Shown: piece by piece, positions 26,100 to 36,162 of the stretch | How positions within the stretch are numbered: the stretch's first letter is position 1 | Layout: each line of letters begins with the position of its first letter | DNA from: Actinomycetota bacterium | GTDB taxonomy: Bacteria; Actinomycetota; Acidimicrobiia; Acidimicrobiales; JAMCPL01 | Direction: 5' to 3' | Assembly (NCBI GenBank): GCA_023379675.1 | Contig: JAMCPL010000008.1 | Span: 94,720-158,719 of the forward strand | DNA length: 64,000 bases | The notes under the pieces: generated by a model | Database searches by the model: none | What the model saw: the letters and a program-made list of their open reading frames with translations, nothing else | Told to the model about the DNA's origin: nothing | Made by a program: the position numbers and the translations under genes

Positions 26100-27056
26100 A
26101 TGTCCCGCACTCCCCCAACGGTTTTACATTCCTACGTAAACCCATCTCATAGCAGGAAACGACGCCTGGTAGTAGCCCTCGTCCTCCAGGTTTGTATTGG
26201 ATTGGGTGAAATAGCGGCCGGCATAGCTTCTCATTCAATATCCCTGCTTGCAGACGCGGGACATAATCTCATAGACGCAGCCGGCATAGGTCTGGCAATT
26301 TTCGCCGTACTGTGGGCTACGGCGCCTGGCAACGAGCGGAGATCATTCGGTAACCATCGCGCCACAATCCTTGCAGCGCTGGCAAATGCCGCTGCAACCG
26401 CAGCCGTTACTGTTGGAATCGTCGTCGAGAGCATTATCCGTCTCATGCATCCATCGCATGTCGATGGTCTCGTGATTACGGTAACAGCCACGCTGTCGCT
26501 TGCACTCAATGGTCTGGCGGCATTGGTGCTTCATGAAAAGGCGCCTGACCTGAATATGAAAACCTCATATTTCCACATGGCGGCGGACATGTTATCGTCA
26601 TTGGCTGTTGTAGCAGCCGGCGTCGTTCTGATGATCAATCCTTCATTGGTAAGAGTCGACGCCATAGCTCCGTTTGTGGTTGCAGCTTTTATTCTGTACC
26701 TGGCCTACGGCATCCTCAAAGAAAGTGTCGGGGTCCTGATGGAGTCCACTCCTGCTGGCATTACACCTCACGACCTGATAGACAGCATAGAATCGATAGA
26801 GGGAGTGGATGAGGTGCATGACCTTCATGTCTGGAGCCTATCGAGCGAGTTTCGTGCACTCTCAGCCCATCTGGTGATCGCTGGGCATCCAAGTTTGGAA
26901 GATGCGCAGGCAATAGCCGAAGGAGCTAGAAAAATGTTGAAGTCTTCTTATGGCATAGACCATGCCACATTGGAACTGGAATGCGAACGGTGCAGCTGGA
27001 GTAACGACATCCATATGCCGGCCACGTTCTCGAACGGCAATGAGCCAACACAGTGA
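26100..27056 (+). CDS. cation diffusion facilitator (CDF) transporter
   Basis: Proton-coupled exporter of divalent metals (Zn, Co, Fe or Mn) in the inner membrane. Six hydrophobic segments are visible. The metal sites match the CDF pattern: LLADAGHNLID in helix 2 and HMAADMLSSL in helix 5. A cytoplasmic C-terminal domain follows (GVDEVHDLHVWSLSSEF). I take ATG 26100 as the start; the ORF extends to 26055. Metal specificity cannot be read reliably. Confidence 0.92.
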   Translation: MSRTPPTVLHSYVNPSHSRKRRLVVALVLQVCIGLGEIAAGIASHSISLLADAGHNLIDAAGIGLAIFAVLWATAPGNERRSFGNHRATILAALANAAATAAVTVGIVVESIIRLMHPSHVDGLVITVTATLSLALNGLAALVLHEKAPDLNMKTSYFHMAADMLSSLAVVAAGVVLMINPSLVRVDAIAPFVVAAFILYLAYGILKESVGVLMESTPAGITPHDLIDSIESIEGVDEVHDLHVWSLSSEFRALSAHLVIAGHPSLEDAQAIAEGARKMLKSSYGIDHATLELECERCSWSNDIHMPATFSNGNEPTQ

Positions 27057-27107
27057 CAACGAATACGTATTCTCCATGGCCAAATCCGTCAGTCCCCCCG
27101 TGACACC

Positions 27108-28583
27108 ATGATGAATGCATGCGGAGCCGCGGGTACTCCTGACACAACACCCCCCCTGGTAGAAGCCTGCTTGATCACGGTCGACGAAGAGGCCAACATA
27201 AGCGCCTGCATTGCTTCGCTTGCCGGTTTGGTAGATGGAATACTGGTATACGACACCGGGTCCACCGACTCCACGGTCAATATAGCCAGGGCAAACGGTG
27301 CACGGGTAGTTACGGGATACTGGGACAACAGCTTCGCCGCCGCGCGTAATCGTGCCCTCCGTCTGTGCCGTGCAGAGTGGATACTTTCAATAGACGCAGA
27401 CGAAACCGTCGAATACCCGGACGCTGATGGCATACGAAAACTGCTCGAGAAAGAAAAATCTGTTCACATGACAGAGTATTTTTCCGAGACCATGCAGGGT
27501 GGCACCGGCCATGCAGATTCCTGCTACAACAAGCCGGTCGACCATCGCAGACCGCCAAGTAATAAAGGTGAGCACCCCGAAACACGAGTGGATGCTTTCG
27601 AGGTCGGCATCCACAACATACTGGCTTTCTCTACATCTGGTGAATCCTGGGAATGGCGGGACTTGCCTCGAGTGACTCATCCCGCAATCAGGCTGTTCAG
27701 GCGCGATATAGCCATGTGGGAGGGACGTGTACATGAAAGTATAACCAGCAAGGTTGCAGGCAGGCGTCTCATGACGGTTTCAACGCCCGTTTTTTGCATC
27801 ATCCACTCAGGATATGCAATTTCCAGGGAGCTAAGCAGCAGCAAGGCCAAGAGGAACCTTGAGCTGGCGGAACTGGAAATAGACGGGGATGGAAAGAAGG
27901 GCAAGGGAGTTCAAACAGGATCGACCACGGCACTTGCACTATTGAAATCCGGTAAAGCCAGGTGGGCCGTCAGAGATCTCCATGGGGCACTGCGTGATCT
28001 CCTCCGTGCCGCAGATGCCGATGACAGACATGACACTATAGCCTGGATGGCATTGAAATCCGCCCTACAAGTAGCCATCTGGCTCGACGATACCGGTAAG
28101 ACACTTGCTCTGCATACTAGGATGGGGGCAGAGTTCCCCGTATTTCCATCCATAGCGGAAGGACTGCCTGTAGATATTCTTTCCTTCATAGTTGCCTGCA
28201 TCAGGCGAGACCATGCTATGTGCCGCACGATAGCAACGAGTTTCGATCCGCCTGCACGTAAATTGCTCATTGCCCAGGCTTTGAATATCGGACCTCATAT
28301 TGCTGATTGCCTGCTCGAGGAGTCCTACCAGGTATTCGATTCACAGGACGATCTGCAGGCAATCGTAGCTGTGTCATCCGTAATAGCACCGAAACTCGGT
28401 ATCGAAACAGCAACGCGATGGTCTCGCCGAATACGCGCATCAGGCGTACCGGAACTGTGCCCGCTGATGGCGATAGCGAAGAACCCACACGATACCGTAC
28501 CTGTCCGGATCGCTGCCGCCCGGATCGCTGCTCACGAATTTTCTGATCAAGAGGCTCAGTGTCTACTACAATCCATAAGGTGA
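27108..28583 (+). CDS. family 2 glycosyltransferase with helical C-terminus
   Basis: The GT-A domain starts EACLITVDEEANISACI, with the nucleotide-binding DTGSTDST and the metal-binding DADETVEY. The C-terminal ~250 residues are Ala/Leu-rich helices resembling TPR-like repeats, as in SPBc2-type or polypeptide-glycosylating GT2 proteins. It is transcribed in the same direction as dxs but separated by 190 bases. Donor and acceptor are unknown. Confidence 0.85.
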   Translation: MMNACGAAGTPDTTPPLVEACLITVDEEANISACIASLAGLVDGILVYDTGSTDSTVNIARANGARVVTGYWDNSFAAARNRALRLCRAEWILSIDADETVEYPDADGIRKLLEKEKSVHMTEYFSETMQGGTGHADSCYNKPVDHRRPPSNKGEHPETRVDAFEVGIHNILAFSTSGESWEWRDLPRVTHPAIRLFRRDIAMWEGRVHESITSKVAGRRLMTVSTPVFCIIHSGYAISRELSSSKAKRNLELAELEIDGDGKKGKGVQTGSTTALALLKSGKARWAVRDLHGALRDLLRAADADDRHDTIAWMALKSALQVAIWLDDTGKTLALHTRMGAEFPVFPSIAEGLPVDILSFIVACIRRDHAMCRTIATSFDPPARKLLIAQALNIGPHIADCLLEESYQVFDSQDDLQAIVAVSSVIAPKLGIETATRWSRRIRASGVPELCPLMAIAKNPHDTVPVRIAAARIAAHEFSDQEAQCLLQSIR

Positions 28584-28771
28584 CAGGGAAGATTAGCTGC
28601 TCAGCGGATGTCCCAGGTTGGATCAGGGAACCGGAGGTCACGCCCCGCCTGTACGTGAGAGCTCAGGTGCGCTATCTTGAATGTATGAAAAGCTCTCGCC
28701 TCACCCGCCTCAGAGACCACACTAAAAGTATCCTGGTAGGCAATTGTACAATCGGCAGGAGATGAATATAT

Positions 28772-30778
28772 ATGTTGGAACAAATACATAGTCCCTCCGA
28801 TTTGCAGAATATTTCATACAGCGATCTCGTCGAACTGGCGCAGGAAATTCGCCAAACCATTATTACAACCGTGCTCAGGAATGGAGGTCATCTGGGATCG
28901 AATCTGGGCATAGTCGAACTTACCATCGCACTTCATCGGGTGTTCCATTCGCCCGACGATGTCCTGCTCTTCGATACCGGACATCAAACATACGTGCACA
29001 AGCTTCTAACCGGCAGGGTAAACGAGTTTCAGTCCCTCAGGCAACCTGGCGGGATGTCCGGCTATCCTTCACGAAAAGAGTCCGCTCACGATTGGATAGA
29101 AAACTCCCATGCATCCACTGCGCTTTCCTACGCGCATGGCCTAGCGGCCTCGTTCCGGCTGCAGGGCCAGAAACGCCGGGTAATAGCGCTGGTAGGTGAC
29201 GGATCATTGACTGGAGGGCTTGCCTACGAAGCCCTCAACAACATAGGTCACTCTCATGAACGAGTACTTATAGTACTTAATGACAACGGCAGATCTTATG
29301 CTCCTACCATTTCACGCTTATCCACAGGATTGACCTCCCTGAGGTTATATCCCAGCTACGTGAAAACACGCGAAAGACTGAGAAAAGCCGTAAAGGACAT
29401 GCCGGCCGTAGGCGATGTAGCCTACAGTTCCATTCACCGGATCACCTCGGCTTTGCGAGAAATCGCAGCTCCACATCAGTTTTTCGAAGCACTGGGAATC
29501 AGGTATGCCGGTCCTATTGACAGCAGTAACATGGTCCAGCTCGAAGAAGCTCTAAGTCGTGCCGCCATGTGGGAAGGCCCCATACTTCTCCATGTGCTGA
29601 GCAGGAAGGGAAATGGCTACGAACCAGCCGAACATGACGATATCCAGCGACTGCACGACGTAAAGCCTGCATCTCCTGTATCTGCCCCTACTTCTCAGAC
29701 GTCACTTGACGACGCCCACGGCCAGTCTGCCGTAAGGCCCGCCGTGTACACAAATGGACATATAACAAGTTACACGGATGCATTCAGCAGAGCGCTGGTT
29801 AAGCTCGGAAAAACCAATACAAACATTGTGGCCATAACAGCAGCGATGCCTGGACCTACTGGACTGTTACCCTTCAAGGACCTGTTTCCAGATAGGTTTT
29901 TCGATGTTGGCATAGCCGAAGAGCACGCACTCACCGCTGCGGCGGGAATGGCAATGGGTGGCCTGCGACCTGTGGTCGCGGTCTATTCCACATTTTTCAG
30001 CAGAGCATTCGATCAGGCAAACCTGGACATCTCACTTCACAACCTGCCGGTTACGCTGGTTCTGGATCGAGCAGGTATTACAGGTGATGATGGTCCATCT
30101 CATAATGGTGCATATGATCTTGCTTTATTGACGGCCATCCCAGGAATGACAATTTTCACCCCTTCTTCTGCTGAAGAAATTGAACCAATGCTGACCGAAG
30201 CACTGCATACGCCGGGACCATCAGCGATCCGTTTTCCAAAGACTTCACCACCTGAAAGAATCAGCACCGTGGGTCATGGTCTCCACGCACGACTGGCACA
30301 GCCTGGTGATTCACTGATATGCATACTTGCCGTCGGAAAGGCTCTAGAATATGCGGAAGGCGCCGCTAGACTACTCAAAGAACATCAGGTAAGTCCCACC
30401 GTATGGGACGTACGGGTGGTATCACCACCCGACCCGGAAATGCTTTATGATGCACTGTCGCATTCACTTGTTGTCACCGTAGAAGATGGTATGAGATATG
30501 GAGGCGCCGGCAGTTACCTATACCAATCGATGATGGATCTCTGCTTGCCATCTACCGCCGGCAATAATGCGTCCAGTGTACCCGGTGAGTCTGACATACT
30601 GCACGTTCCCTACCATCTTTGCCTAGGTCTGCCAAGGTGTCATCTGGCCCACAACCGACCTAGTAACCTACTTGAATCAGTGGGCCTTTCCGCCAAGGGA
30701 GTTATGGAGTCCATCCTGTCAGCAATTGAGGCATTTCGCCTGCCATTGGATGATCATGTCCTGCAGGACATGGGTTGA
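28772..30778 (+). CDS. dxs: 1-deoxy-D-xylulose-5-phosphate synthase
   Basis: Thiamine-diphosphate enzyme that condenses pyruvate and glyceraldehyde-3-phosphate, the first step of the MEP isoprenoid pathway. The TPP site reads GDGSLTGGLAYEALNN, and the N-terminus has GGHLGSNLGIVELTIALH. The pyrimidine domain has GIAEEHALTAAAGMA, and the transketolase C-terminal domain follows. Length 668 is slightly long, with a Ser/Thr/Pro linker near residues 300-330. GGCAGGAGATG precedes the ATG at 28772. It is convergent with iscS. Confidence 0.95.
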   Translation: MLEQIHSPSDLQNISYSDLVELAQEIRQTIITTVLRNGGHLGSNLGIVELTIALHRVFHSPDDVLLFDTGHQTYVHKLLTGRVNEFQSLRQPGGMSGYPSRKESAHDWIENSHASTALSYAHGLAASFRLQGQKRRVIALVGDGSLTGGLAYEALNNIGHSHERVLIVLNDNGRSYAPTISRLSTGLTSLRLYPSYVKTRERLRKAVKDMPAVGDVAYSSIHRITSALREIAAPHQFFEALGIRYAGPIDSSNMVQLEEALSRAAMWEGPILLHVLSRKGNGYEPAEHDDIQRLHDVKPASPVSAPTSQTSLDDAHGQSAVRPAVYTNGHITSYTDAFSRALVKLGKTNTNIVAITAAMPGPTGLLPFKDLFPDRFFDVGIAEEHALTAAAGMAMGGLRPVVAVYSTFFSRAFDQANLDISLHNLPVTLVLDRAGITGDDGPSHNGAYDLALLTAIPGMTIFTPSSAEEIEPMLTEALHTPGPSAIRFPKTSPPERISTVGHGLHARLAQPGDSLICILAVGKALEYAEGAARLLKEHQVSPTVWDVRVVSPPDPEMLYDALSHSLVVTVEDGMRYGGAGSYLYQSMMDLCLPSTAGNNASSVPGESDILHVPYHLCLGLPRCHLAHNRPSNLLESVGLSAKGVMESILSAIEAFRLPLDDHVLQDMG

Positions 30779-30824
30779 CTTGATAATCCGGTAGGCAGTT
30801 GGAAGATCAATGGATAGGCGGCGG

Positions 30825-31982
30825 TTAAACCGCCATCATTGCCCTCAACTTACTCAGGCGGCTGGTAACAGCGTCCAGCGATTCTATAAACAGCCTTATA
30901 TCTTGTTCTGTTGTATTCCAACCGACCGACACCCGTAGGGTAGATTCTGGATCGACACCAAGACTACCCAACACAGGAGATGGCGCAAACGGTTCTGATG
31001 AGCAGGATGACCCAGAGTGGACAGCTATACCAAGCTTGTCCATTTCCACCACCACTGCCTCTGCTTTTATGCCCTGCAAAGAAAATACCATCATGTGTGG
31101 TGCCATCAGACCATCAAATTCCAGCAGCGTTGTATGGCTGGACTGGCTTACAAAAGACCTCAGTGGAGCCAGTAATGCTCGAAGTCGGCTGGCCTCTCTT
31201 TCCAGTGATCCTTGAGCAGACAAGGTATCACAGGCCACGCCGAATGCATGGATGCCTATATAATTTTCAAATCCAGCCCTACGTGATCGTTCCTGTACGG
31301 CACCCGTAATCATTGGTTTGACACGTATCCCATCGCCAACAATAAGAGCACCAACTCCAGGTAGCGCACCCATTTTATGGGCAGTAACCGTCACATAATC
31401 AGCCGTGGAAACCACATCAGCCAGGTTTTCATTACCGATTGCATTACACGCATCGATATGAACTGGTATTCCGTATCTGTTGCATAATTCAGCAATCTCT
31501 CTGTATGGTTGTACTACTCCAGACTCATGATTGATCATCTGGCAGTTTACAAGGGCGATGCCGTCTCGTTCGTGCTGATGTGCTTCCAGGATATTTGCAA
31601 GTTGCGTCAGATCGGAACAAGAGGAGTCCTGTAAGATAGGAACCTCTACGGGTCGCGCCCACAGCGTGGATGCTGTGCGTACTGACGAATGATCCAAACT
31701 TGAACACACAACTCCATTCCTCTTGTTGTGTCGAGTTGCGCTGTAAATGGCCAGGTTGACCGCTTCTGTACCGGAAGATGTAAAAATTACATTACGTGAT
31801 CGTGTCCCAACAAAGCGTGCTATACTATCTCGCGCTCGTTCGACAATGTCTCTGACCACAAGTGCCTCATAGTAATTCCGTGATGGATCGCCGTAATATC
31901 CAGAGTTCATAACGGCATTCACAGCTCTGGCTACCTCCGGTCTTACTGGAGCGGTCGAACTGTAATCCAAATATGAACGCAT
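30825..31982 (-). CDS. iscS: cysteine desulfurase (IscS/NifS type)
   Basis: PLP enzyme that mobilises sulfur from cysteine for Fe-S clusters and tRNA thiolation. The PLP Lys lies in TVTAHKMGALPGVGALI, and the active-site Cys loop is SGSSCSSEP. The N-terminus is MRSYLDYSSTAPVRPEV. AAGGAG seven bases upstream fixes the start at 31982. Composition is more AT-rich than genes further from the origin. It is divergent from mrp, with which it may share a regulatory gap. Confidence 0.92.
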   Translation of the reverse strand: MRSYLDYSSTAPVRPEVARAVNAVMNSGYYGDPSRNYYEALVVRDIVERARDSIARFVGTRSRNVIFTSSGTEAVNLAIYSATRHNKRNGVVCSSLDHSSVRTASTLWARPVEVPILQDSSCSDLTQLANILEAHQHERDGIALVNCQMINHESGVVQPYREIAELCNRYGIPVHIDACNAIGNENLADVVSTADYVTVTAHKMGALPGVGALIVGDGIRVKPMITGAVQERSRRAGFENYIGIHAFGVACDTLSAQGSLEREASRLRALLAPLRSFVSQSSHTTLLEFDGLMAPHMMVFSLQGIKAEAVVVEMDKLGIAVHSGSSCSSEPFAPSPVLGSLGVDPESTLRVSVGWNTTEQDIRLFIESLDAVTSRLSKLRAMMAV

Positions 31983-32024
31983 ACGATTCTCCTTGTAATG
32001 TCCAGCTACCGAGGTAATTCTGAT

Positions 32025-32945
32025 ATGTACAGTCATCCCAATAAGGACTACACTGGCGATTTCGTCGCCACCCATGGAATGCCCATGTCACTACCTAGTA
32101 TACTTAGTATACTAAATGGAATGAATGAACCCGCATCAGACCTGCCTCACATATTGGACAAGACCTCGCCGACAAGAGTGCTGGCCATCTCATCTGGAAA
32201 AGGAGGCGTAGGAAAGTCCACCATCGCAGCCAACCTGGCCATTGCGCTATCTCACTTACCATTGCGCGTCGGCATACTGGACGCTGATATCTATGGATCG
32301 TCACTGATGAACCTTGTCGATCTCGACAGTCATGCTACGTCATCAAAACACGACGGTATCACACCACCAACTGCATACGGTATTAAATGCATAGCAATGT
32401 CAATGTTCGTTGAAGACAACCAGCCTGTCGTATGGAGAGGCCCCATGTTGCATGGAGTACTCCGACAATTCCTAACCGATGTAGATTGGGGTCAGCTGGA
32501 CATATTGGTAATAGATATGCCACCCGGTACAGGCGACATACTATTATCACTTGCTGAACTCATACCGCGAACCGAGGTACTCATAGTGACAACACCAAAA
32601 CCCGATTCACAGGCCGTAGCGTCACGGGCAGCTGCAGCATCGCAGAAACTCAAATTGGTACTACGAGGAGTCATAGAAAACATGTCATACTTTACAGGTA
32701 AGGATGGCATTAAATATTTACTATTTGGCGAAGGTGGTGGTGATACGCTTGCCAACACCTACTCGATACCTTTACTGGCCAAAATACCATTACTAGATCC
32801 CGCAATATCTAACACTCTAGGAAAGACACCATTAATGGCCACGCCTACTGAATGTGAGTCAACTGACATCTATAATTCGCTAGCTAAAACACTACAAGGT
32901 CAGCGACAGCCTAAAATATACCGACGGGAACTTAAAATTAAATAG
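32025..32945 (+). CDS. mrp: Mrp/NBP35-family P-loop ATPase (Fe-S carrier)
   Basis: ATPase proposed to carry and insert Fe-S clusters. It shows the deviant Walker A SSGKGGVGKSTIAANLA, DADIYGSS and the Mrp signature DMPPGTGDI. The usual N-terminal DUF59/MIP18 domain is missing or very short. The C-terminal CxxC, normally after ENMSYF, is replaced by TGKDG, so cluster bridging may differ. I choose ATG 32025 because GAGGT lies 9-10 bases upstream; later ATGs are possible. Tandem AGTATACT palindromes (32097-32113) fall in the N-terminal coding region. Confidence 0.85.
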   Translation: MYSHPNKDYTGDFVATHGMPMSLPSILSILNGMNEPASDLPHILDKTSPTRVLAISSGKGGVGKSTIAANLAIALSHLPLRVGILDADIYGSSLMNLVDLDSHATSSKHDGITPPTAYGIKCIAMSMFVEDNQPVVWRGPMLHGVLRQFLTDVDWGQLDILVIDMPPGTGDILLSLAELIPRTEVLIVTTPKPDSQAVASRAAAASQKLKLVLRGVIENMSYFTGKDGIKYLLFGEGGGDTLANTYSIPLLAKIPLLDPAISNTLGKTPLMATPTECESTDIYNSLAKTLQGQRQPKIYRRELKIK

Positions 32946-33013
32946 TATCACCGTCTAATGTACAGTGTAACCAGTTATGCGATACTATAGGGCACCCAAT
33001 AATACAAATACCA

Positions 33014-33364
33014 TTACTTACTTTCTCCAGACACAACTACATTGATATACTCAATCTTTTTATCGCTCAATAGTGTATTCACTTTATCTATCACTGACTT
33101 GGATGCTTTCTTAACATATACAGCTATAACATGATTATTAACTAGAACTGATAGTTCTGTTCCAATAATATTTACAAATTTCACATCTTGACACAGCTCA
33201 CGTCCCCATATTTCTGCCCAATTGGACATAATGGTACTTACGATGGATACAGGCGGTACATTATCACCCACACTTTGTAGTGTAACCAGAGTGTCTGACA
33301 ATAGCTTTCCTATATCTATTACATCGTGATTATCCTGCTTATAATTATCATTATACGCCGACAT
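33014..33364 (-). CDS. DUF721/DciA-like protein
   Basis: A 116-residue protein at the position always occupied by a DUF721 gene downstream of dnaN/recF in actinobacteria. The core WAEIWGRELCQDVKFVNIIGT and LSVLVNNHVIAVYVKKAS fit the family, whose DciA members load the replicative helicase. Sequence similarity is weak and the gene is very AT-rich, so the call relies partly on position. recF, normally between dnaN and this gene, is absent. Confidence 0.65.
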   Translation of the reverse strand: MSAYNDNYKQDNHDVIDIGKLLSDTLVTLQSVGDNVPPVSIVSTIMSNWAEIWGRELCQDVKFVNIIGTELSVLVNNHVIAVYVKKASKSVIDKVNTLLSDKKIEYINVVVSGESK

Positions 33365-33376
33365 AATACGTCACGA

Positions 33377-34504
33377 CTACGACTTTATACGAATTGGCAT
33401 AAGATAGTATTGAAAATCAGTATCATCATCAGATGAGATTAGTGCAGCCATTTTATCATCGTGGAACTTGATTGCCACATTAGCACCGGATAATACCTCA
33501 ATTCCATCCAATAAAAATGCTGGATTAAAAGCAATATGTATGTACTGGTCACCAATAAATTTGGCCGGTAATGTTTCTTCGGCATCGCCAACCTGTGGCG
33601 AATGAACACTTAAAATGACATGATCATCCATGCATTCAATGTTCACTTTAGATGCATTATCGCGTGCCAATAGCGCAACACGCTTCACAGATTCTGCAAA
33701 GCGCGTCCTATCTACCGTAAGTAGGTTATTATATTCTTGCGTTGTAACCGACTCAAATGACGGAAACTTGCCGTCTACTAAGCGTGTAAACATCTTCACA
33801 TTATCAAAACTGATTACTGCATCATTGTCAGATACATATATACTTACCGTGTCGTCAGTGGCTGACGATCCGGGGGACTGTGATACATAACGCACAACAT
33901 CGCTAAGAACTCTAGCGGGAAGCAAAATTTTCTTATTTTCCAATAAATCCACATTATCACAAGTCGCACGCGTGAATGCCAATCTATATGAATCTGTGGA
34001 AATAAATTGCAATCCTTCATCTATCTTACTGATTGATACACTAGTCAAAATTGGACGAGAATCATCTTTTGATGCAGCCTTTAACACTTGTTTCAAACAC
34101 TTACTCAATTCCAACCTATTTATGTGGATTGTATCACCAGTTGGAAATGAGATTGGTGGAAATTCATCGGAATCTACAAATCGGAGCCGAAATTTGCTCT
34201 CGGAATTACTTACTACCAGCATACCGTCCTCTACAGATAGGCTGATACTACCATCAGATAGCGAAGCAGTTACATCGGCGAGTAGTCGCGATGCAACTAC
34301 ACACTTGCCAGCAATATTTACTGCAACCGGAATACTACAACTAGTGGCCGTATCCAGGTCGGTAGTGAGTAGATTGAGTGATGAGTCCGTAGCGGTGAGA
34401 CACACTAATCCGGCAAGCTGACCTACGCTCGAACGTAGCGTAAGTGAACGGGACACCGTTTTAAGAGCATCTACTAATAATGATCGTTCTGCACGTATTT
34501 CCAT
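33377..34504 (-). CDS. dnaN: DNA polymerase III beta subunit (sliding clamp)
   Basis: Ring-shaped processivity factor for the replicative polymerase. It has the usual three-domain length (375) with typical segments: MEIRAERSLLVDALKTVSRS at the start, DDSRPILTSVSI before the second domain and YLMPIR at the C-terminus. It lies 13 bases upstream of the DUF721 gene and about 230 bases downstream of dnaA across the origin. The codon use is AT-rich. Confidence 0.95.
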   Translation of the reverse strand: MEIRAERSLLVDALKTVSRSLTLRSSVGQLAGLVCLTATDSSLNLLTTDLDTATSCSIPVAVNIAGKCVVASRLLADVTASLSDGSISLSVEDGMLVVSNSESKFRLRFVDSDEFPPISFPTGDTIHINRLELSKCLKQVLKAASKDDSRPILTSVSISKIDEGLQFISTDSYRLAFTRATCDNVDLLENKKILLPARVLSDVVRYVSQSPGSSATDDTVSIYVSDNDAVISFDNVKMFTRLVDGKFPSFESVTTQEYNNLLTVDRTRFAESVKRVALLARDNASKVNIECMDDHVILSVHSPQVGDAEETLPAKFIGDQYIHIAFNPAFLLDGIEVLSGANVAIKFHDDKMAALISSDDDTDFQYYLMPIRIKS

Positions 34505-34734
34505 GTGTGTATTTTCCTATGTCTATCTTATATTTAATCTAATAGTAATAGTAGTGGATGTGTATCATGTGGATTACGGTATTTTAGCAGTTAAAACCGT
34601 ATACCTAAAATCGGAAACCTGTGTGAATAAAAGTTAAAAATTCAGCTATATTTGAGTTACGATGTTGTAATATGTGTATACTGTGCTGATGTACACAATG
34701 TTATACACAGGTTTTACTAGTTACATGTTTGTCA
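34505..34734. other. probable oriC between dnaA and dnaN
   Basis: AT-rich 230-base non-coding gap in the canonical actinobacterial origin position. DnaA-box-like 9-mers with one mismatch to TTATCCACA lie at 34568-34576 (TGTGGATTA), 34622-34630 (TGTGAATAA) and 34701-34709 (TTATACACA). Weaker TGTGTATAC is at 34673-34681. AT-rich blocks between them could serve for unwinding. A second box group lies at the dnaA start and a third after parB. Confidence 0.7.
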
Positions 34735-36138
34735 TTAGTTTTCCTTGATAAGTTTGGTTAGCAGGGTGGTTTGGTCGTATATTTCGCGATTAGTTCCTAT
34801 AAGTTTAGTTATCTTTTCGACGGCATGAATTACTGTGGTATGGTCTCTGTCGCCGAAGTGGCGGGCTATAGCTGGGTATGAATAGTCTGTAAGTTCTCGA
34901 AATAGATACATTGCCATCTGGCGTGCATGTACCAGTGGACGTGTTCGCTGTTGGCTCTTTAGGGAATCGGTGGTATATCCGTACTGTTTCGCTACTGTAG
35001 AGATAATCTTTTCGGGAGTGATAATATTTGTATGCGACAAGAAGGTGTCTGCAAGTACGGTCTGTGCTATCTGTAATGTAAGTGGAATGTTGGTCAGGCG
35101 TGAATATGCCGTTACTCTTGTAAGCGCACCTTCTAGTTCTCGTATGTTTGTTGTGATATTTGTGGCTATGTATTGGTAAACTTCCTGTGGCACCATTATA
35201 TTGTCTGCGAGTGATTTGTGATGTAAAATTGCTAACCGTGTTTCTAATTCTGGAGGCTGTACATCAGTTATTAAGCCGGACATAAAGCGACTTTTTAATC
35301 GATGCTCTAGAGTGGACAGAGATTTTGGTGGTTTATCAGATGTAAATACAAGCTGTTTAGATGCGCCGTATAGGTCAGAAAATGTGTGAAAGAATTCTTC
35401 CTGTAGCTGCTCTTTGCCTTCCAAGAATTGTATATCGTCTACCAGTAGTATATCACATTCTCGATAGTATTTTTTGAAGGATAACGTTGTATTATTACGT
35501 ATTGCTTCAACGAAGTCATTGAGGAATTTTTCAGTTGATACGTATCGTATTATATGGTCGGAACGTGTAAGTGCTATGTAGTTGCCTATTGCATGCAGTA
35601 GATGTGTTTTTCCAAGTCCAGTACCACCATGTATCAGTAATGGGTTATAGGAATGAGCAGGTGCCTCAGCTACCGATAGTGCTGCTGCGTGTGCAAAGCG
35701 GTTTGATGAACCAATAATGAAGCTATCAAATGTGTAGCGAGCATCAAGACTTATAGTGTCTACACTGTCTGAGGATTGACTAGTGGTTATGTAGTTAGTA
35801 GTGTCATATGTAGGTGCCTGGGTGGCACCTGGATCGGCCGTAGGGTCGTGTTGTGGAGTTTTTACTGTTAAAACAATTTCTGGATGAATGCCTATCTCTG
35901 ATTCTAGTGCATCCTGTATTATTGTTAGGAAGTATTGTTCAATTTTCTTCTGAACTATGATACTCGGTAGTGCGAATATTATAGTTGTGGGAGAGATTAG
36001 TTCACAGGTGATGCTGTCGAACCACGTTTGCCAGGCAGCTTGTGATATGTGTTTCTGGATGGCGCGTGTACAGGTATTCCACAGAGCCATGGGGTCATTT
36101 AGCTGGATGTTCTCCGGGTTTTGGAAATGCGTATCCAC
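34735..36138 (-). CDS. dnaA: chromosomal replication initiator DnaA
   Basis: AAA+ initiator that binds DnaA boxes and unwinds oriC. Domain I is at residues 15-90. A polar linker follows, then the AAA+ core with Walker A GGTGLGKTH and Walker B LLVDDIQFLEGKE. Domain IV is at the C-terminus with FGDRDHTTVIHAVEKI, the DNA-contact signature. Length 467 is on the short side for actinobacteria. Boxes at 36131-36162 overlap its start codon, suggesting autoregulation. Confidence 0.97.
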   Translation of the reverse strand: MDTHFQNPENIQLNDPMALWNTCTRAIQKHISQAAWQTWFDSITCELISPTTIIFALPSIIVQKKIEQYFLTIIQDALESEIGIHPEIVLTVKTPQHDPTADPGATQAPTYDTTNYITTSQSSDSVDTISLDARYTFDSFIIGSSNRFAHAAALSVAEAPAHSYNPLLIHGGTGLGKTHLLHAIGNYIALTRSDHIIRYVSTEKFLNDFVEAIRNNTTLSFKKYYRECDILLVDDIQFLEGKEQLQEEFFHTFSDLYGASKQLVFTSDKPPKSLSTLEHRLKSRFMSGLITDVQPPELETRLAILHHKSLADNIMVPQEVYQYIATNITTNIRELEGALTRVTAYSRLTNIPLTLQIAQTVLADTFLSHTNIITPEKIISTVAKQYGYTTDSLKSQQRTRPLVHARQMAMYLFRELTDYSYPAIARHFGDRDHTTVIHAVEKITKLIGTNREIYDQTTLLTKLIKEN

Positions 36139-36162
36139 AGCTTATGCAGTCCCTGTGGATAG
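36131..36162. promoter_or_regulatory. two DnaA-box-like sites at dnaA start
   Basis: GTATCCACA (36131-36139) and TGTGGATAG (36154-36162) each differ by one base from the DnaA consensus and face each other around the dnaA ATG. A further GTATACACA is at 36284-36292. Confidence 0.6.
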
